NCBI GenBank assembly: GCA_964036155.1
Contig: OZ038422.1
Span: forward strand, 54,397,201-54,461,200
Reading direction: 5' to 3'
Length of the DNA stretch: 64,000 nucleotides
Source: Diploscapter coronatus
Taxonomy: Eukaryota > Nematoda > Chromadorea > Rhabditida > Rhabditidae
In this document: positions 1-13,497 of the stretch, piece after piece
How positions within the stretch are numbered: position 1 is the first letter of the stretch
Layout of the letters: each line of letters opens with the position of its first letter
Notes under the pieces: generated by a model
Seen by the model: the letters and a program-made list of their open reading frames with translations, nothing else
Told to the model about the DNA's origin: nothing
The model's database searches: none
Translations under genes and position numbers: made by a program

Positions 1-71
1 GGGAAATCTTTGTGCTTGTTGGGCCGAGCTGCAATTTGTAATTGTTACAGAATGTCTAATCTTTCTCGTCG

Positions 72-3000
72 CTAACTGATTTCTCCCACAATCTTGAGCG
101 GAACATCCTCCCTGAGCAGCATTTTCCAGACCTCTTTCGAGTTGGGCGACCACTGCTTCCTCTTCGCCAAATCAGGGTTCACATCTGCAATGCCCGACAT
201 GCACAGCTGTACGCACAGGGGAGGGTAACTTGCGTGTCTGAAAGAGAACAAATAGCATTTGCGCTTATCCCTCTTGAATGATTGGATACAGGAGTGTACA
301 AATTATCTGCATAAAGATAAGTTAAGATCTTTTTTTTTTCTAATTCCCCTGTTCATCCATTTCGAAAATTTCTTTCTGTGGCATACACAGTATACGATTT
401 TACATCTATTACACAAATAACGTTTTTCGAAATGGATTGACGGACGATTTGTAAAACGCAATTAAACGCATTTTGACGTTTTACATTAAACTTGCATCAA
501 AAATTTATTAAAATTCATGTACTTATACATTTTTTTTAAAAAAATTGTTTGAAACAGATGTGGAACCGTATTCTATGTATACCACACAAATAAACTTTCA
601 AAATGAACGTACGAGTAATTTAAACATATATTAACAAGTTTTAACGCAAATCATTTTGTACACCTCTGATTGGATGTCATAACAGTTCGACGAAACGAAA
701 ACTTCTGTCCAATTATTTTCTTCATTGGAAGTTCTGTTTGTTTTATGAGGATTTTGTAATTTGAAAAAGAACACTCACTTCGGATGTATTTTGTAGAGAC
801 TGCTGGCCAGTACCAATTCGCGACCGCCTGTATCCAGAAAACGCACCTCAGCATTGCTCTTGCAGCTCAGAATCTGGAAGATAATTAATTTCAAATTTTA
901 GCAAGAGCAGATGTATGTAGTTGTCAGCGATATCGTGAAAGAATAAATCTTGACATGAAGATACGGATTCTTTTCTAGCCTATTCTCTGAATTTTGACAG
1001 AAGAGATCAAAATTGACAAAAAAAATTAAAGGCAAATTTCAACATAGAAAAATTGATAAATCATCTACCTGCACCCTCTGCCATTCTCCTGTGTATCGTG
1101 CTCGATCCTCAGTGCAGGCACATATCGCATAGACAGGCTTTCCCTCCTTCAGCCATGAACTTCTGCAATCGTTCTATTGCATGCAATGCGCTTCACTCCT
1201 CTCCACTCACAATTCATTAGTGCAGATGGGTGATCTGTTCTTCTCGATCGAGTAGAATTCGTCCAGAATGTCTGCAGCCTCCTTCAGCCGACTGTCGCCT
1301 TCAATCATCGCCTCTGCCTGTTTCTCCAGTTCCATATCCATTTGTGCCTCCTGGGTTCATGTCCATACATTATAAAAAGAGATATTTCGCCAAATAATGG
1401 CACTAACAGACAGCAAAAATGTAATGCCGACTATTATGTTGTCACGATTGTTTGATTTCTCGATGTTATTCATCCTTTTTAGAATGATACAATTTCTGAT
1501 TATTGTCTAGACTTACCGCTTTTTCTGATATCATATCACCAGCTGCCTCTCTCAGATATGACTCTGAAAGGATTGTATAAATCGATTGAAATTGCAGTGA
1601 GTTTGCTCACTCTTCTCCGTTAATTTGATGGGTCTGGCGTAGAATTCGTAGGGCGACTCAGAAAAGGCTCCCTCTATACTCACTGACACTTCGCCTGACG
1701 GGTCTGCGAAACTGAAAGGAAATTAAAGATTTTTTGGAAAATCAGAATTCGTTTGGGAGTTCTGGATAATGCTTATTGTGGCGTCCTACTACTTGATAAA
1801 AATGAGAAATATCGAATTTTGAACGTTTAAATTAATGGCCATTTCGCGGTGCACACATTATCTCACGATAAATTCTATATTGTTTCCTTTAGAAGTGTTG
1901 TCAAATAATGTGTGCATCCGCGAAATGGTCATTCATTTAGTCGTCCAAAATCCGAAATTTCTTAATTTCATCAAGTAGTCGAACGGACACAATGATACTG
2001 CTTGATGAATGTAAATACTGAAAATTCAAGAGTAAATAGTAAACATTTCCCCAAATTGAACAAAATTACCGAACTCATTCAAGAATCATAAAAAAAAACT
2101 ATCTATCTTACTTTTCAATGAGCCACTCAGGTTCAACTATGGGCACCTGTGCAGTATCGGGAGTCCAGGTGCCGTAAGCATTCTCCATGTCGATCATGGT
2201 CTCGCCATTGTCCCAGTCTTCGGGGAAGGACTGTCTGTAGGGCGGGACGTTCATCGCATTCAGAGTATCTTCCTGCAATTGCTTACAATCCATTTAGCTT
2301 TAGAAAACAGTAATGACTGTAATATTTTTCTCAAAGTAACATAACTTCCCATCTTTTCTTCTTTCACATGCCAACTAATAAATGAATATCATGATTTTTA
2401 CAGTAACTTTGTCTTCTCCCAACCTCTTTCTTAGCAGCATAAATGCCCTGCTTGGAACCATCGCGAATGTCCATCAGAATTATTCTCTTTGTGCACTCGG
2501 CAGCGAAATAGTTGCCGATCGACACTCCATCGTTCACGTTCGAAGTGGTCTCGTCCATGAAACCGTACAGATCCACCTGAACATGGAGATCAAGTTGAAA
2601 GCAATAGTACTTTTTTGCAAATTTAAATAATGAAAAGCAGAACAAGTGTTTTGAAAATGACTCCTAAAATAGACCAGAGGTTTGAATACACCAGAGGGGG
2701 TAAACACAGTTTTCCGACATTTTATAGCTGAATCTATACGTCTATCTCCCCGGTCTATTTAAGATCATTGAAATCTTTTATATCGCACATTTGAATTTCA
2801 AACCACCTTGATAGGCTCCCTGTAGTCGTTGCTGATGACCGAGGACAGGACTGTGCGTGTCTTAAACCGTTTAAATCTCCCGATGACGGACCGAAGCATG
2901 TCGCACTCATCTCTCGACCACTCGATCACTGGACACTAGAAAATAGAATATACAAAAAAGAAACATTTGAGAAATTTTTGCATTTATCATTTAGCTTAAA

Positions 3001-4328
3001 GTAAGGCAATGATTCGCTTTTTTGCTGAGAAAAGTAAATATGGAAATGAAGAATTTTGAACTTCAGGGAGAATTATCACGAAATAAAGAAATCAAAAGAT
3101 GATGATAAATAATGTTCTGCAAAATTCAGTAATTGAGACACAATGGTCATCATCAATTTGTTGTGTACAGACTAACCTTGGGGAAAACGTCATTGAATGT
3201 AGGTCCGATGTGAGGGCCGCAGATAGAGATGAGGATGGCCTGCCAGGGGAAGAACATCATCATCGTGTCCATTTTTCCAAGGGCCTGGAAAGTAGTGTCA
3301 CCATTTTCCCTGAAATACTAATATTTCAACCTCAGCATGAATCCAAGCAACGACGCCTTCATCGATAAACAACACACGAGCCAGTTTCTTCGACTCTCCC
3401 ACCAATCCCAGGTCGTCTATCTGAAAGGAAGAGTTTGAGAGGAGATAATGCATGAAAATGGAGGTTATACGGGAATGGAGACAAATTACTGACAGTAAAC
3501 ATAAAATCGGAGTAGGCGAGAAAAGGAAAGAAAATCGCCTTATTATTTCGAAATTATGTCGCCGGAAAAGTTAGGCAAATCGGATAATTCGCACCACCCA
3601 GCTTGAACATATAGTATGCAAAAGAAAGAGAGAGCGCGCGCGCGTTTCTCTCATCCTTCAAGCCTTATCTACTATTTCTTTGAGGTGTGCGGTGCAGGAA
3701 AAACGAATACACAAAATTCGCGATAGCGTCGATTTAAAAATAAAGAATAAAAATGAACCTCGAGAATTCTGCATCTGGCATAGATTCGGTCTTCGATGGG
3801 AGCGAGGCAATAGCCATAAACGGCCATTTCGTCTTCGGGCAGTGGCTCCAACACAGCCGGCTCTCGCACTGTCAGCTTGTCCGCGATGTGATTCGACAGA
3901 CGGACCCAGACTGTAAAATACATTTCTTATTGTCTTTCAAACTGTAATGAGGCGTCAATTTTCGCAGCTCATTACGCAAAAGTGGAATACTTGCGCAATT
4001 AGTTTCTAAAATGCAACTATACATATATATATATATTTCTAGAAGATTATGACGAAAAGATGTGAAGAATTGTCAATTCCTAGTTTCAGTGATTTTATAG
4101 CAAATGAAAATCATCCAACGTTTGACTTCATAAAAAAAATTGCTTACTTCTGGATGGCGATTCGACGGAGAGGATTTCGACATGCGCAGTACGGACGAGG
4201 GGAATCCGATTGATGCGTGAGCCGTGGTCTGTGGGCCCGTTGTTGAGCATCACTGGGTTGCCGTCTCTGCCCCAGTCCAGAATGGGAGACACGGCTCGCT
4301 CCTTCGGACGAGTCCCCATGTACAGCAT
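72..4328 (-). CDS. Multi-Tudor domain protein, spliced
   Basis: About ten exons read leftward. The first exon (acceptor at about 4365, first ATG at 4328) is followed by exons at about 3759-3912, 3290-3420, 3175-3285, 2807-2938, 2420-2580, 2108-2290, 1600-1710 and several below 1550. The last exon holds YPPLCVQLCMSGI and ends at a TAG at 72-74. Tudor hallmarks recur: ARVLFIDEGVVAWIHAE (about 3300-3400), FFPWQAILISICGP (about 3200), EVRFLDTGGRELV (about 800-860), and a terminal CMSGI...WSPNSKEVWKMLL unit. These match the core V-x-F-x-D-x-G strands and the PP-x-A-x-x-C-x-L-x-G-I segment of extended Tudor domains, so I infer about three domains. Tudor proteins bind methylated arginine or lysine and scaffold RNA granules. 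The nematode EKL-1 type is a possible relative, but I cannot name the orthologue. The N terminus is uncertain, because the reading frame stays open from the acceptor to the ATG. A trans-spliced leader would make 4328 the start. Confidence 0.72.
1774..1995. mobile_element. Palindromic MITE-like element in a Tudor-gene intron
   Basis: Two arms of roughly 85-90 bases face each other across a short centre. The left arm holds CTACTTGAT and GGCCATTTCGCGG, then CACACATTAT. The right arm holds the mirrored ATAATGTGTG, CCGCGAAATGG and ATCAAGTAG. There is no ORF. It lies within an intron, so it would be spliced out. Confidence 0.7.
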
Positions 4329-4740
4329 CCTTCTCTTCTTCTCTGCTCGCCAGAAACGAGCACCTGCAAATACACACACACACACACACAACACGAAATC
4401 GCACACTTGCCCGATTAATTCATACAGCAAAAAGGAAAGGTAAGTGATGCATGATGAAAACACCATTTCAATTTCGATATAAAGCCTCAATTTTTCAAAT
4501 TTTATTATTCCGATATAAAAACGAGTGGGCATCTAGAAAACAAGTTCGATTGGCATAGCCTCGCCATGTCAAACAACTGACAGAAAAGAAACTGCCCGTA
4601 AGAGATTTCTCTAACAATAAAACACAGATTTTGGATAAAATTCTTTTGAAAAAAAACTGTAGATGCAGTAATGAAGGAAATGAAACACAAATAAATTAAA
4701 CAAAAATCATTCTCCGTAGTTCCATTGAAAAAGAAAAGGC
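4329..4740 (-). promoter_or_regulatory. Intercistronic region between TRAP-gamma and the Tudor gene
   Basis: Downstream of the TRAP-gamma stop, a minus-strand AATAAA lies at 4506-4501. About 135 bases further on, a good acceptor (TTTGCAG, preceded by a CA/TG run at about 4374-4390) opens the first Tudor exon. Polyadenylation signal followed by an acceptor at 100-150 bases is the layout of nematode trans-spliced operons. No upstream Tudor exon is visible here. Confidence 0.5.
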
Positions 4741-5994
4741 CTAGTTTTTGGCAGTGGAGAGGAAGGCCACGAGGCCGGACGCGCCGACAATCGAAATGAG
4801 CGAATTGAAGACAGGAGCCAGGTTGACCAGCAGGAAGAATGCGAAGAACAGCAGGAAGGTGAGAAACAGCACGTTCGTGAAGAAGATCGACAGGTACGTC
4901 GCCTCGGCATCTGCCACCTCGTTCTTCCGGAACAGAGCACGCTCCTATAAGGAGAATTATCTTTAAACTATACCAAAAATGATCCATTTTAGAAGTTTCA
5001 AAGCTTGAAATACATCAAATAAATGTGCGGCCTATAAAGGTTTCCTATATTTACAGACAGATATAAAAGGTAGGGAATGTAGGAAAGCGGAGAACTAAAA
5101 AAACCGTCTGTAAATACAGGAGACCGTCCTCAAATACATTTAAGAAGTTTCCTGTGAATTTATTTTAATCCGAATAATTTTGCAAATTCTCAAACTATTT
5201 ATAGTAGAGGACAAAAGTATTGGATTATCCTTTCATACTCGAGTGACCCAATACGTGTTCGTTACTGTATGCTTCAAGTGAGTTTTAAAAACAGTCGATC
5301 ATCGACTATTCATCCTTCTCTTCAAAAGTCAGTAAAAGATAAAGTCAAACTTTCCCCTCGAAAGTTTGAGATTGCTAGAATCATAATCAAGATATTTTTT
5401 CCGGAGACTACTAAATGAGCTGAATCTTACAATTGACAAAGAATCTAGAGAAATTGAATAAAGTTAACTTTATTCAAACATGTTCATAATGTCTGTCCCA
5501 CCTCCTTCTCCTTGGTGCTCATCTTCTTGTCGTTGGCGTATTTCTGGTTGATTTCACGGTCGACTGCCGGGCCGCGCTTCATCACGATCCTGCAAAAAAC
5601 ATTGTTCTTCGTGATTTCTAGAAAAAAAAAGACTGACTGATGCTTGAGGAGACGCTTCTGATTCTTGCAGGCGAAGGAGAGCAGATACGAGGAGATCAAA
5701 GCAGAGATGCTCCACACGATCCAGGAATCCGCTACCTGTAATTGGAGAAAATTTGAAGGATAAATTGAAGCGATCATTCATCATATGCTTGGAAAATTGC
5801 TTTTCAACGAAATTGACAGTTTCTGTAAAAAGACTTTTCTGATTTACCTCCATCTGGTGAACTCCATAGAAGAGGTAGAGAGGAGCGACGGAGAGGACGA
5901 CGGCATTGATGTAGAAGAGAGCAGCGCTCTTGGCCGAGTTGGCTGGCGAGTAGCTCGACAGCAACACCTCCTCCTCCTTTGTGAATTTACCCAT
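4741..5994 (-). CDS. SSR3: Translocon-associated protein gamma (TRAP-gamma, SSR3)
   Basis: Four exons, 5848-5994, 5638-5735, 5502-5589 and 4741-4944, join in frame to 178 codons plus stop. Family members are about 185 residues. TRAP-gamma is a membrane subunit of the TRAP complex beside the Sec61 channel at the endoplasmic reticulum and helps certain signal peptides engage the channel. Family landmarks are SAKSAALFYINAV near residue 20, SYLLSFACKNQKRLLKHQ after the second hydrophobic segment, KKMSTKEKE in the cytosolic loop, and FRKNEVADAEATYLSIFFTN leading into the last two membrane segments. The end is VGASGLVAFLSTAKN. The start codon follows a short untranslated leader. A 3' neighbour in operon-like spacing encodes the Tudor protein, and Sec61-beta lies head to head upstream. 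Confidence 0.96.
5038..5125. repeat. Small inverted repeat in the third TRAP-gamma intron
   Basis: The left arm GGTTTCCTATATTTACAGAC (about 5038) is mirrored by GTCTGTAAATACAGGAGACC (about 5104-5125) with a few mismatches and a loop of about 45 bases. The intron holds no coding sequence. Confidence 0.6.
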
Positions 5995-6527
5995 TATTGA
6001 CCGACTCACTGAATTAGAAGTAATTTGAAGGAAAAATTTAAAAAGAAAAAGAAAAACCAAATACGACTTCTTGTACAACTTCCTAGCCAAAACTACTATT
6101 TGCAAAATTCGCCATTAGTTCATGGATTCTAGATCAAATTTTAGCCATTTTTTTTTTGTAAATAGTAGTGGCGGTCAATCGGAAAAGTATACAGGAAGTC
6201 CCAAAAATTACCGAAAAATCCGAAAACGTAAGGGGAAATTCACGAACAATTCAAAAGCACCAACGAGTGAAGAGAGGGAAATGGGAGGAGACAAGTGGGA
6301 GAGACGGGCGAGAGACAACGCACTCTGCATCTCTCGCTCGAACTGCAAAAGACACTTTGAAAAATCGACGCAGGCTCATTTCTCCCCGCAGCCAGTGTTG
6401 GATTGACATTCTTTCGACGTCCTCTCTTCGAATTTTTTTTTTTTAATCATTTTCGCTGATTTTGTCAGATGAATTGTTGTGATTTCAGTTTTGTGCAGTC
6501 TCCCCCCAACTAGCAGCCACAGCAGAA
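5995..6527. promoter_or_regulatory. Divergent promoter region between TRAP-gamma and Sec61-beta
   Basis: The 533 bases separate the start codons of two genes transcribed away from each other. The interval includes a T-run at about 6430-6445. On the plus side, acceptor-like TTTCAG and TGTGCAG motifs at about 6487 and 6497 sit just before the Sec61-beta ATG, so its leader may be cis- or trans-spliced. There is no convincing ORF. The 6122-6446 frames are low-complexity and carry no recognisable domain. Confidence 0.6.
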
Positions 6528-6974
6528 ATGTCGGACTCTGGACGCAGCCCCAGACCTTCGGGAGGACAGGTTCGCCAGCGCAGAGGAGGTAAAAACCGAA
6601 TAAGCTTGCCAAAAGTCTTGAAATTCATGAAATTCCGTGGATTTCCTACAATTTAGGACTCGAAATGAAACCATAAGAAATCAGCGAAAACTATTCGCGA
6701 TGTGTAAAGAATATCGAACTGCGATTTTAGTTTCGAATTTTCCGAAATCCTAAATTCTGCCAGACGTCTAAAGAATTCCATATAATTTTCAGGCGCAACG
6801 GCGGCCCCTGCCCGTGCTCGCGGTGGCAACAATGGCGGTCTGTGGCGTTTCTACACGGAGGACTCGACCGGCCTCAAGATCGGACCCGTGCCCGTGCTCG
6901 TGATGAGTCTCGTCTTCATCGCCTCTGTCTTCGTCCTCCACATTTGGGGCAAATTCACGAGATCTCGTGCCTGA
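6528..6974 (+). CDS. Sec61 protein-conducting channel, beta subunit
   Basis: Two exons, 6528-6588 and 6793-6974, encode 80 residues, the usual length for the family. The Ser/Arg/Gly-rich cytosolic N terminus ([20 protein letters not shown]) is followed by [20 protein letters not shown], the conserved segment before the membrane, then one tail-anchor helix ([20 protein letters not shown]) and a short luminal KFTRSRA end. Sec61-beta is the tail-anchored accessory subunit of the endoplasmic reticulum translocon. It lies head to head with TRAP-gamma, another translocon-associated subunit, and is followed by BuGZ at operon-like distance. Confidence 0.97.
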
Positions 6975-7333
6975 GCAGTCAACCAGTAGCCAAGCAGTGT
7001 CCATCATCTATTTATTCTCCCCATCAACAAATCAACCACTTCCCAAGTTCATCCCTTCTTCATCAATGTTTACGTCTCTTTCTGTGATACGCGGTCACTA
7101 TCTCCGTCTTATTGTTATACAGTTTTTTTTTTGAAAAACACCGTTTCGCATGGTTAATACAAATTGAAATTTTTAAGAAATAAAGATACGATTTTATGAG
7201 TGTCATTTTGTATTTTACAGAACGTTATCGATCGTCTAACAATATCTATTTTCAATTTCGAAATTCCCTAATTTGGTGGTAATCAGGTAATTTGTTTCAG
7301 CACTCGTTGACTTGAGTGAACAATCGAGAAGAA
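6975..7333 (+). promoter_or_regulatory. Sec61-beta 3' end and BuGZ trans-splice region
   Basis: An AATAAA lies at about 7180, 206 bases after the Sec61-beta stop. Acceptor motifs TTTTACAG (about 7220) and GTTTCAG (about 7300) follow. The second is about 120 bases past the polyadenylation signal and 33 bases ahead of the BuGZ ATG. This matches a nematode operon junction with spliced-leader addition. No promoter-like sequence is needed for the downstream gene. Confidence 0.55.
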
Positions 7334-10300
7334 ATGGGCCGCAAGAAGAAGAAGGTCGAGAAACCGTGGTGCTGGTACTGCAACAGGGAATTCGACGACG
7401 AGAAGATCCTCGTTCAACATCAGAAGGCAAAACACTTCAAGGTGAGTGAGGGCTTCTTTTAGAAAGGTAGTTCTGGAATTTTGGAGGAAGGGCTTCAAAC
7501 GGAGGGGGCCCCAGTTAGAGGTTTTGCGGTATGCCCTTTCTGGATGAAAATCTTTCATGAACACAGAACTATCAAAATCTTGTCGATCATATTAATGTCG
7601 TTAAATTTAAGTGTCACATATGTCACAAGAAACTGTTCTCTGGACCTGGACTTTCAATTCACTGCATGCAAGTAAGTCATATTTATTTTTCATGCATGAA
7701 GACTGAGATTTTTCCAAATACAGTAGCGCACAAAAGTCTGGAGCAATGCTTGATATCTGATTAGCTTTGCTCATCACCTATGATAAACCGATCAAGATGA
7801 AATTTGTATCATTTGAGGAGTCCATCGAATCAGTTATTTCCCAAGTTTTATCTAGATTTTTTTTTCGGGAAAAAGTGATAATGAAGTGCAAGTCCGATAA
7901 TCGTACATTATTTCGAACTTGTGCGCATCGCTGTATGCAATCTTGTTAATAAACTAATAATTTTTGTTTCTCTTTCAGGTACATAAGGAGACGATTGACA
8001 AGATTCCTGGCTCTCTTCCGCACAGAGACAACATTCACATTGAGATCTTCGGAATGCAGGGAGTGCCTGCAGGAGCCACCAGAGGAGGTAAGCGAAAAGG
8101 AAAGGCAGTGCGCAATGGCTTAGGAAGATGATCGTAGTCAGAAAATATGATAAATCGACCATCGATAAATTTGTGCTCTTCGAAAATGCTCTGACAATCA
8201 TTCGTCCTCAAGTCTAAATGCATTCTGTTTCCGAACGGGATTTTGCTATCCCTTGAAAAAGTAAATCGGAATATCCCTCTCTAGTAACCCCCTTCTCCTT
8301 CTCCTTCGCATTTGCTATGTTTGCGTCAAATCTATAGACAGAAGATGTCTCTTCTCTGCCTCTCAGCTAGAACCGAGTCGGTAAGCCAGCCCGTTTTGTC
8401 GCGCCCTTGGCTGTCGCCCTCTGTGGGCGATTCAGCTGACCGATGCGCTTTCCTTCTTTCGCATTGCGGTATCAAGTGGTTTTGCACAAATCACTCCTTC
8501 ATATTTCACGCTGTCCTATCCCATAACGGCAAAGTAATATTTTGTCTTCATTTCTTCACATTAGTTCTAGCTGAAAGGAAAAAAGTACCATGTCATCAAA
8601 TAGAGAGGGAAAGTATTTCTGCCATTAAGAGACAGGATCAGTGATTTAATAATTTCCCTCCATTTTTGTGCAAAGCTCTTTACCGGCCAGCCTAATTCAT
8701 TAGAAGGTTTGTCCATTTTATAGACTCTCTCAATCAGACTTCGAAACCAAAACTAATCGTTTATTGTGTGTTTAGCGAGTGAAGAAGACGAGCCGTCTCG
8801 CAAGCGAGCAGCCATCGAGCCGCCCGCCTCCATTCTGCCTCCTCGACCACCTCCCATGCCTGCAGCCGCGCCGCCAATGCCTTTCGCGCCTTTCCCTCCT
8901 GCCTTTGGAATGCCACCAGGTTAGTTTTTTTTTTTAGAAATTGCAATTGAAGATGCTGACGATCTCGATAGTAAATTTTAACGTATTTTATCATAATAGA
9001 AGATAGACGTTCAGTTATTTTCGCCGTTCATTGAACTCGATACAAAGAAGCAAAAGCTTCAATTTTGAGCAATTTTCATTCAAACTACTCTCAGGAATGC
9101 CTCCCTATATGCCACCACCAATGATGCCTCCAACTGCGACAGCTGCTGCTTTCGGAGGAGCCCCACCTGCCTCCATCGCTATGCCAATGCCTCCCATGCC
9201 TGGATTTCCACGGCAGAGGTATTGTTTGTGCTGGTCACCACCTATATTGTAAACGCACGGCGAAGAACGAGTTATTCGTATGCAAATTGTGCAGGTTGGC
9301 GCCAATTTGTGCGACACTAATGCTCAAAGCGAGAAACCGGAGAGAAAAGGGAGAGAGCGAGGGAAAGAATGGAACACTGGTGTTGCTCGAATTAACGTCA
9401 ACTTGTACGCCTTTTGCATGCTAGCAATTATTAGTCTGTGCGTCTACAATAAACGGCGAAATAAAGAAATGCAAAACGTCTAAATGATGGCATATTTTGG
9501 TGGTATTTGATGAATTTACAAAATAACGGAATGCAGTGTTGAGAACGAAGAGGAAGAAATACGGTTGGAATGATCAATCGAGCGTTTCGTAAATACAAAG
9601 AAAGCTTCTTTAGAATGCATTCTGTTATAGACAATCATTTACGAGCTGCTGTATGCTCCTATTTTCGAAAAAAAAACTGACATAAATCACTTCGTTTTCC
9701 AGAGGTTTCGGTCCTCCAGTGACTGCAATACCGCCAGCCATGCCGGGAATGATGCCAAGTGCAATGCCGCCCCCCATTCCTACTCCTTCCGTCTTCAATC
9801 CTCCACAACCCGCACAGAAGGAAGAGGAGCCATGGCATGGCGGACACGACTACAAGGCTGAACACAGTGAAACGGGCGATTCCAGCAAACACGACTCGGG
9901 ATATGGAAATGTGAGACACATGTGAAAGCGCATATCTTGGAAATATTGTGTCAATCAAACTAACTGATGAGAGATTGATTATAGAGAAATGTCGAGAGAC
10001 AAATAGGGTATTTCGCATCGACTTTCCTCGGCATCTCTTTCTCTAGCAATTTATTCCCCTTCTTTTCTTATACTTAATACACGCATTTCTCGCAAGGTGA
10101 GTTTATAAACGATCTTTCACTCCAATTGGACAGCGCAATAGTCAATCTACATTTTTCTTAATTTTCTACGATATATAAATGAGGACAAGTATGTTATGAA
10201 GCAAAACGACATTTTAACGCATTTTTTTTGCAATTTGTATGGCTTATTTCAGGGAAGCAGCAGTTCGCATGCAGGCTACAGCGGGAGCTCAGCGAGCATG

Positions 10301-10671
10301 GCCAGCAAGTTGGGCACCAAGACTCGCATCGTTCACCCTGACGATCATTCCATTTCTTTGGTCAGTTATTTTTCATCGATTATTCTGCGCGAATATTATT
10401 TTATCATTTTGAGGCGAAAAGCAACATTAGTTGTAGGAAATTTAGAAATGCGTATTTTCTGTGGGCACTTTAAAATGCCCCCTGAACTATTGAGGGGTTT
10501 GATGATTGTATTGTCACATTAGAATCATATCTCATGATCAGACGATTAATCAAAATGAAAAATACAATTTCCTTATATTGCATCTAGCTCAAATCGTATT
10601 CAATAGTATTTCAGGAAGAGCGTCGTGCGATGAAAATGGTCGCATCGAGGGCCCTGGGATTCAACCGATAG
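7334..10671 (+). CDS. ZNF207: BuGZ / ZNF207 spindle-assembly zinc-finger protein
   Basis: Eight exons join in frame: 7334-7441, 7612-7671, 7979-8087, 8776-8919, 9095-9218, 9703-9910, 10253-10360 and 10615-10671. The N terminus (MGRKKKKVEKPWCWYCNREF) carries two C2H2 fingers: CWYCNREFDDEK...HQKAKH and CHICHKKLFSGPGLSIHCMQVH. This is the BuGZ signature. A Pro/Met/Ala-rich low-complexity region follows (exons 4-6), as in family members, where it drives phase separation with tubulin. Near the C terminus KLGTKTRIVHPDDHSISLEE matches the GLEBS motif that binds the checkpoint protein Bub3. BuGZ promotes Bub3 stability, kinetochore attachment and spindle assembly. The protein ends about 20 residues after the GLEBS motif, so the long tail of vertebrate copies is missing. 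A polyadenylation signal is seen at about 10929. Confidence 0.95.
7721..7933. mobile_element. Tc1-like MITE in BuGZ intron 2
   Basis: It begins TA/CAGTAGCGCACAAAAG and ends CTTGTGCGCATCGCTG/TA, imperfect inverted ends flanked by TA, the Tc1/mariner target. At 213 bases it is almost the size of the element at 47473-47683, with related ends (CAG...CGAGCAAAAG) and a similar GATCAA...TGAAATTTG core stretch. It has no transposase ORF. Confidence 0.65.
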
Positions 10672-11431
10672 AGGTTTCCCTTTAATCCACTCCTTTCAGG
10701 TAGTTTGTCTGTTTATTTCATTATTTATTCCTTTTCACCCTATTTTGCTATAATTATTTTGAACTATAATTTTCGAACTGTTGTTACTCCATCTCCATCT
10801 CCATCTATCCTATTCTTATTCTTTTCCATCCGCTTCAAACTCAATTGTTCTTTGAATTATTTTAATCGGTCTTTTCGAATAAACGGTCTTCAAACGAATC
10901 ATGCTGTGACAATCGATAATTGATCACAATAAAATAAGGCAATAGAAATCTCCATACATAGTTGAAAAAGTCCAAAAATTCTCTAATCAGCAACAAGAAT
11001 AAATTACTTTGAACCGGTATCGAAAAGGAATTCAACCAAATGACCACCTTATGCATGAAATGTGAGGAGAAATGAAAGACATGACAATGCAGATAAGCAG
11101 ATGATAAGGCATAAAGGATTTGAGAGATGGACTTTCACATTTCGGTCTTTGTATAATTCACCAGTTCCTATAATCACCATTTGTAAAATTCACCAAACTT
11201 TAGGGCTAGGGATTGTAGGGAAAAGAAAAAGAAATAGTAAATTTTACAAATGGTGGCCATGGTGAACTGCTGTTGAATTATACAGTGGGCTCTTCATCTC
11301 AAATGAATAATTCCAGAGAAATGATGACTTGAAGTAGGAAAAAATAACTAGCTGAAATAAATAGCGGCCAAATAACTTGTTCAATCCAAGTGTGCAAAGT
11401 CCTGGAAGAAGATGGCAGAATAAATCAACAC
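10672..11431. other. Convergent 3' region with an inverted repeat
   Basis: This lies between the BuGZ and J-protein stop codons. It contains the BuGZ polyadenylation signal (about 10929) and a hairpin at about 11151-11283. The hairpin's ends are GTATAATTCACCAG and CTGnTGnTTGAATTATAC, with inner CACCATTTGTAAAATT mirrored by AATTTTACAAATGGTG. No gene is seen. Confidence 0.55.
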
Positions 11432-13497
<2,066 letters not shown>

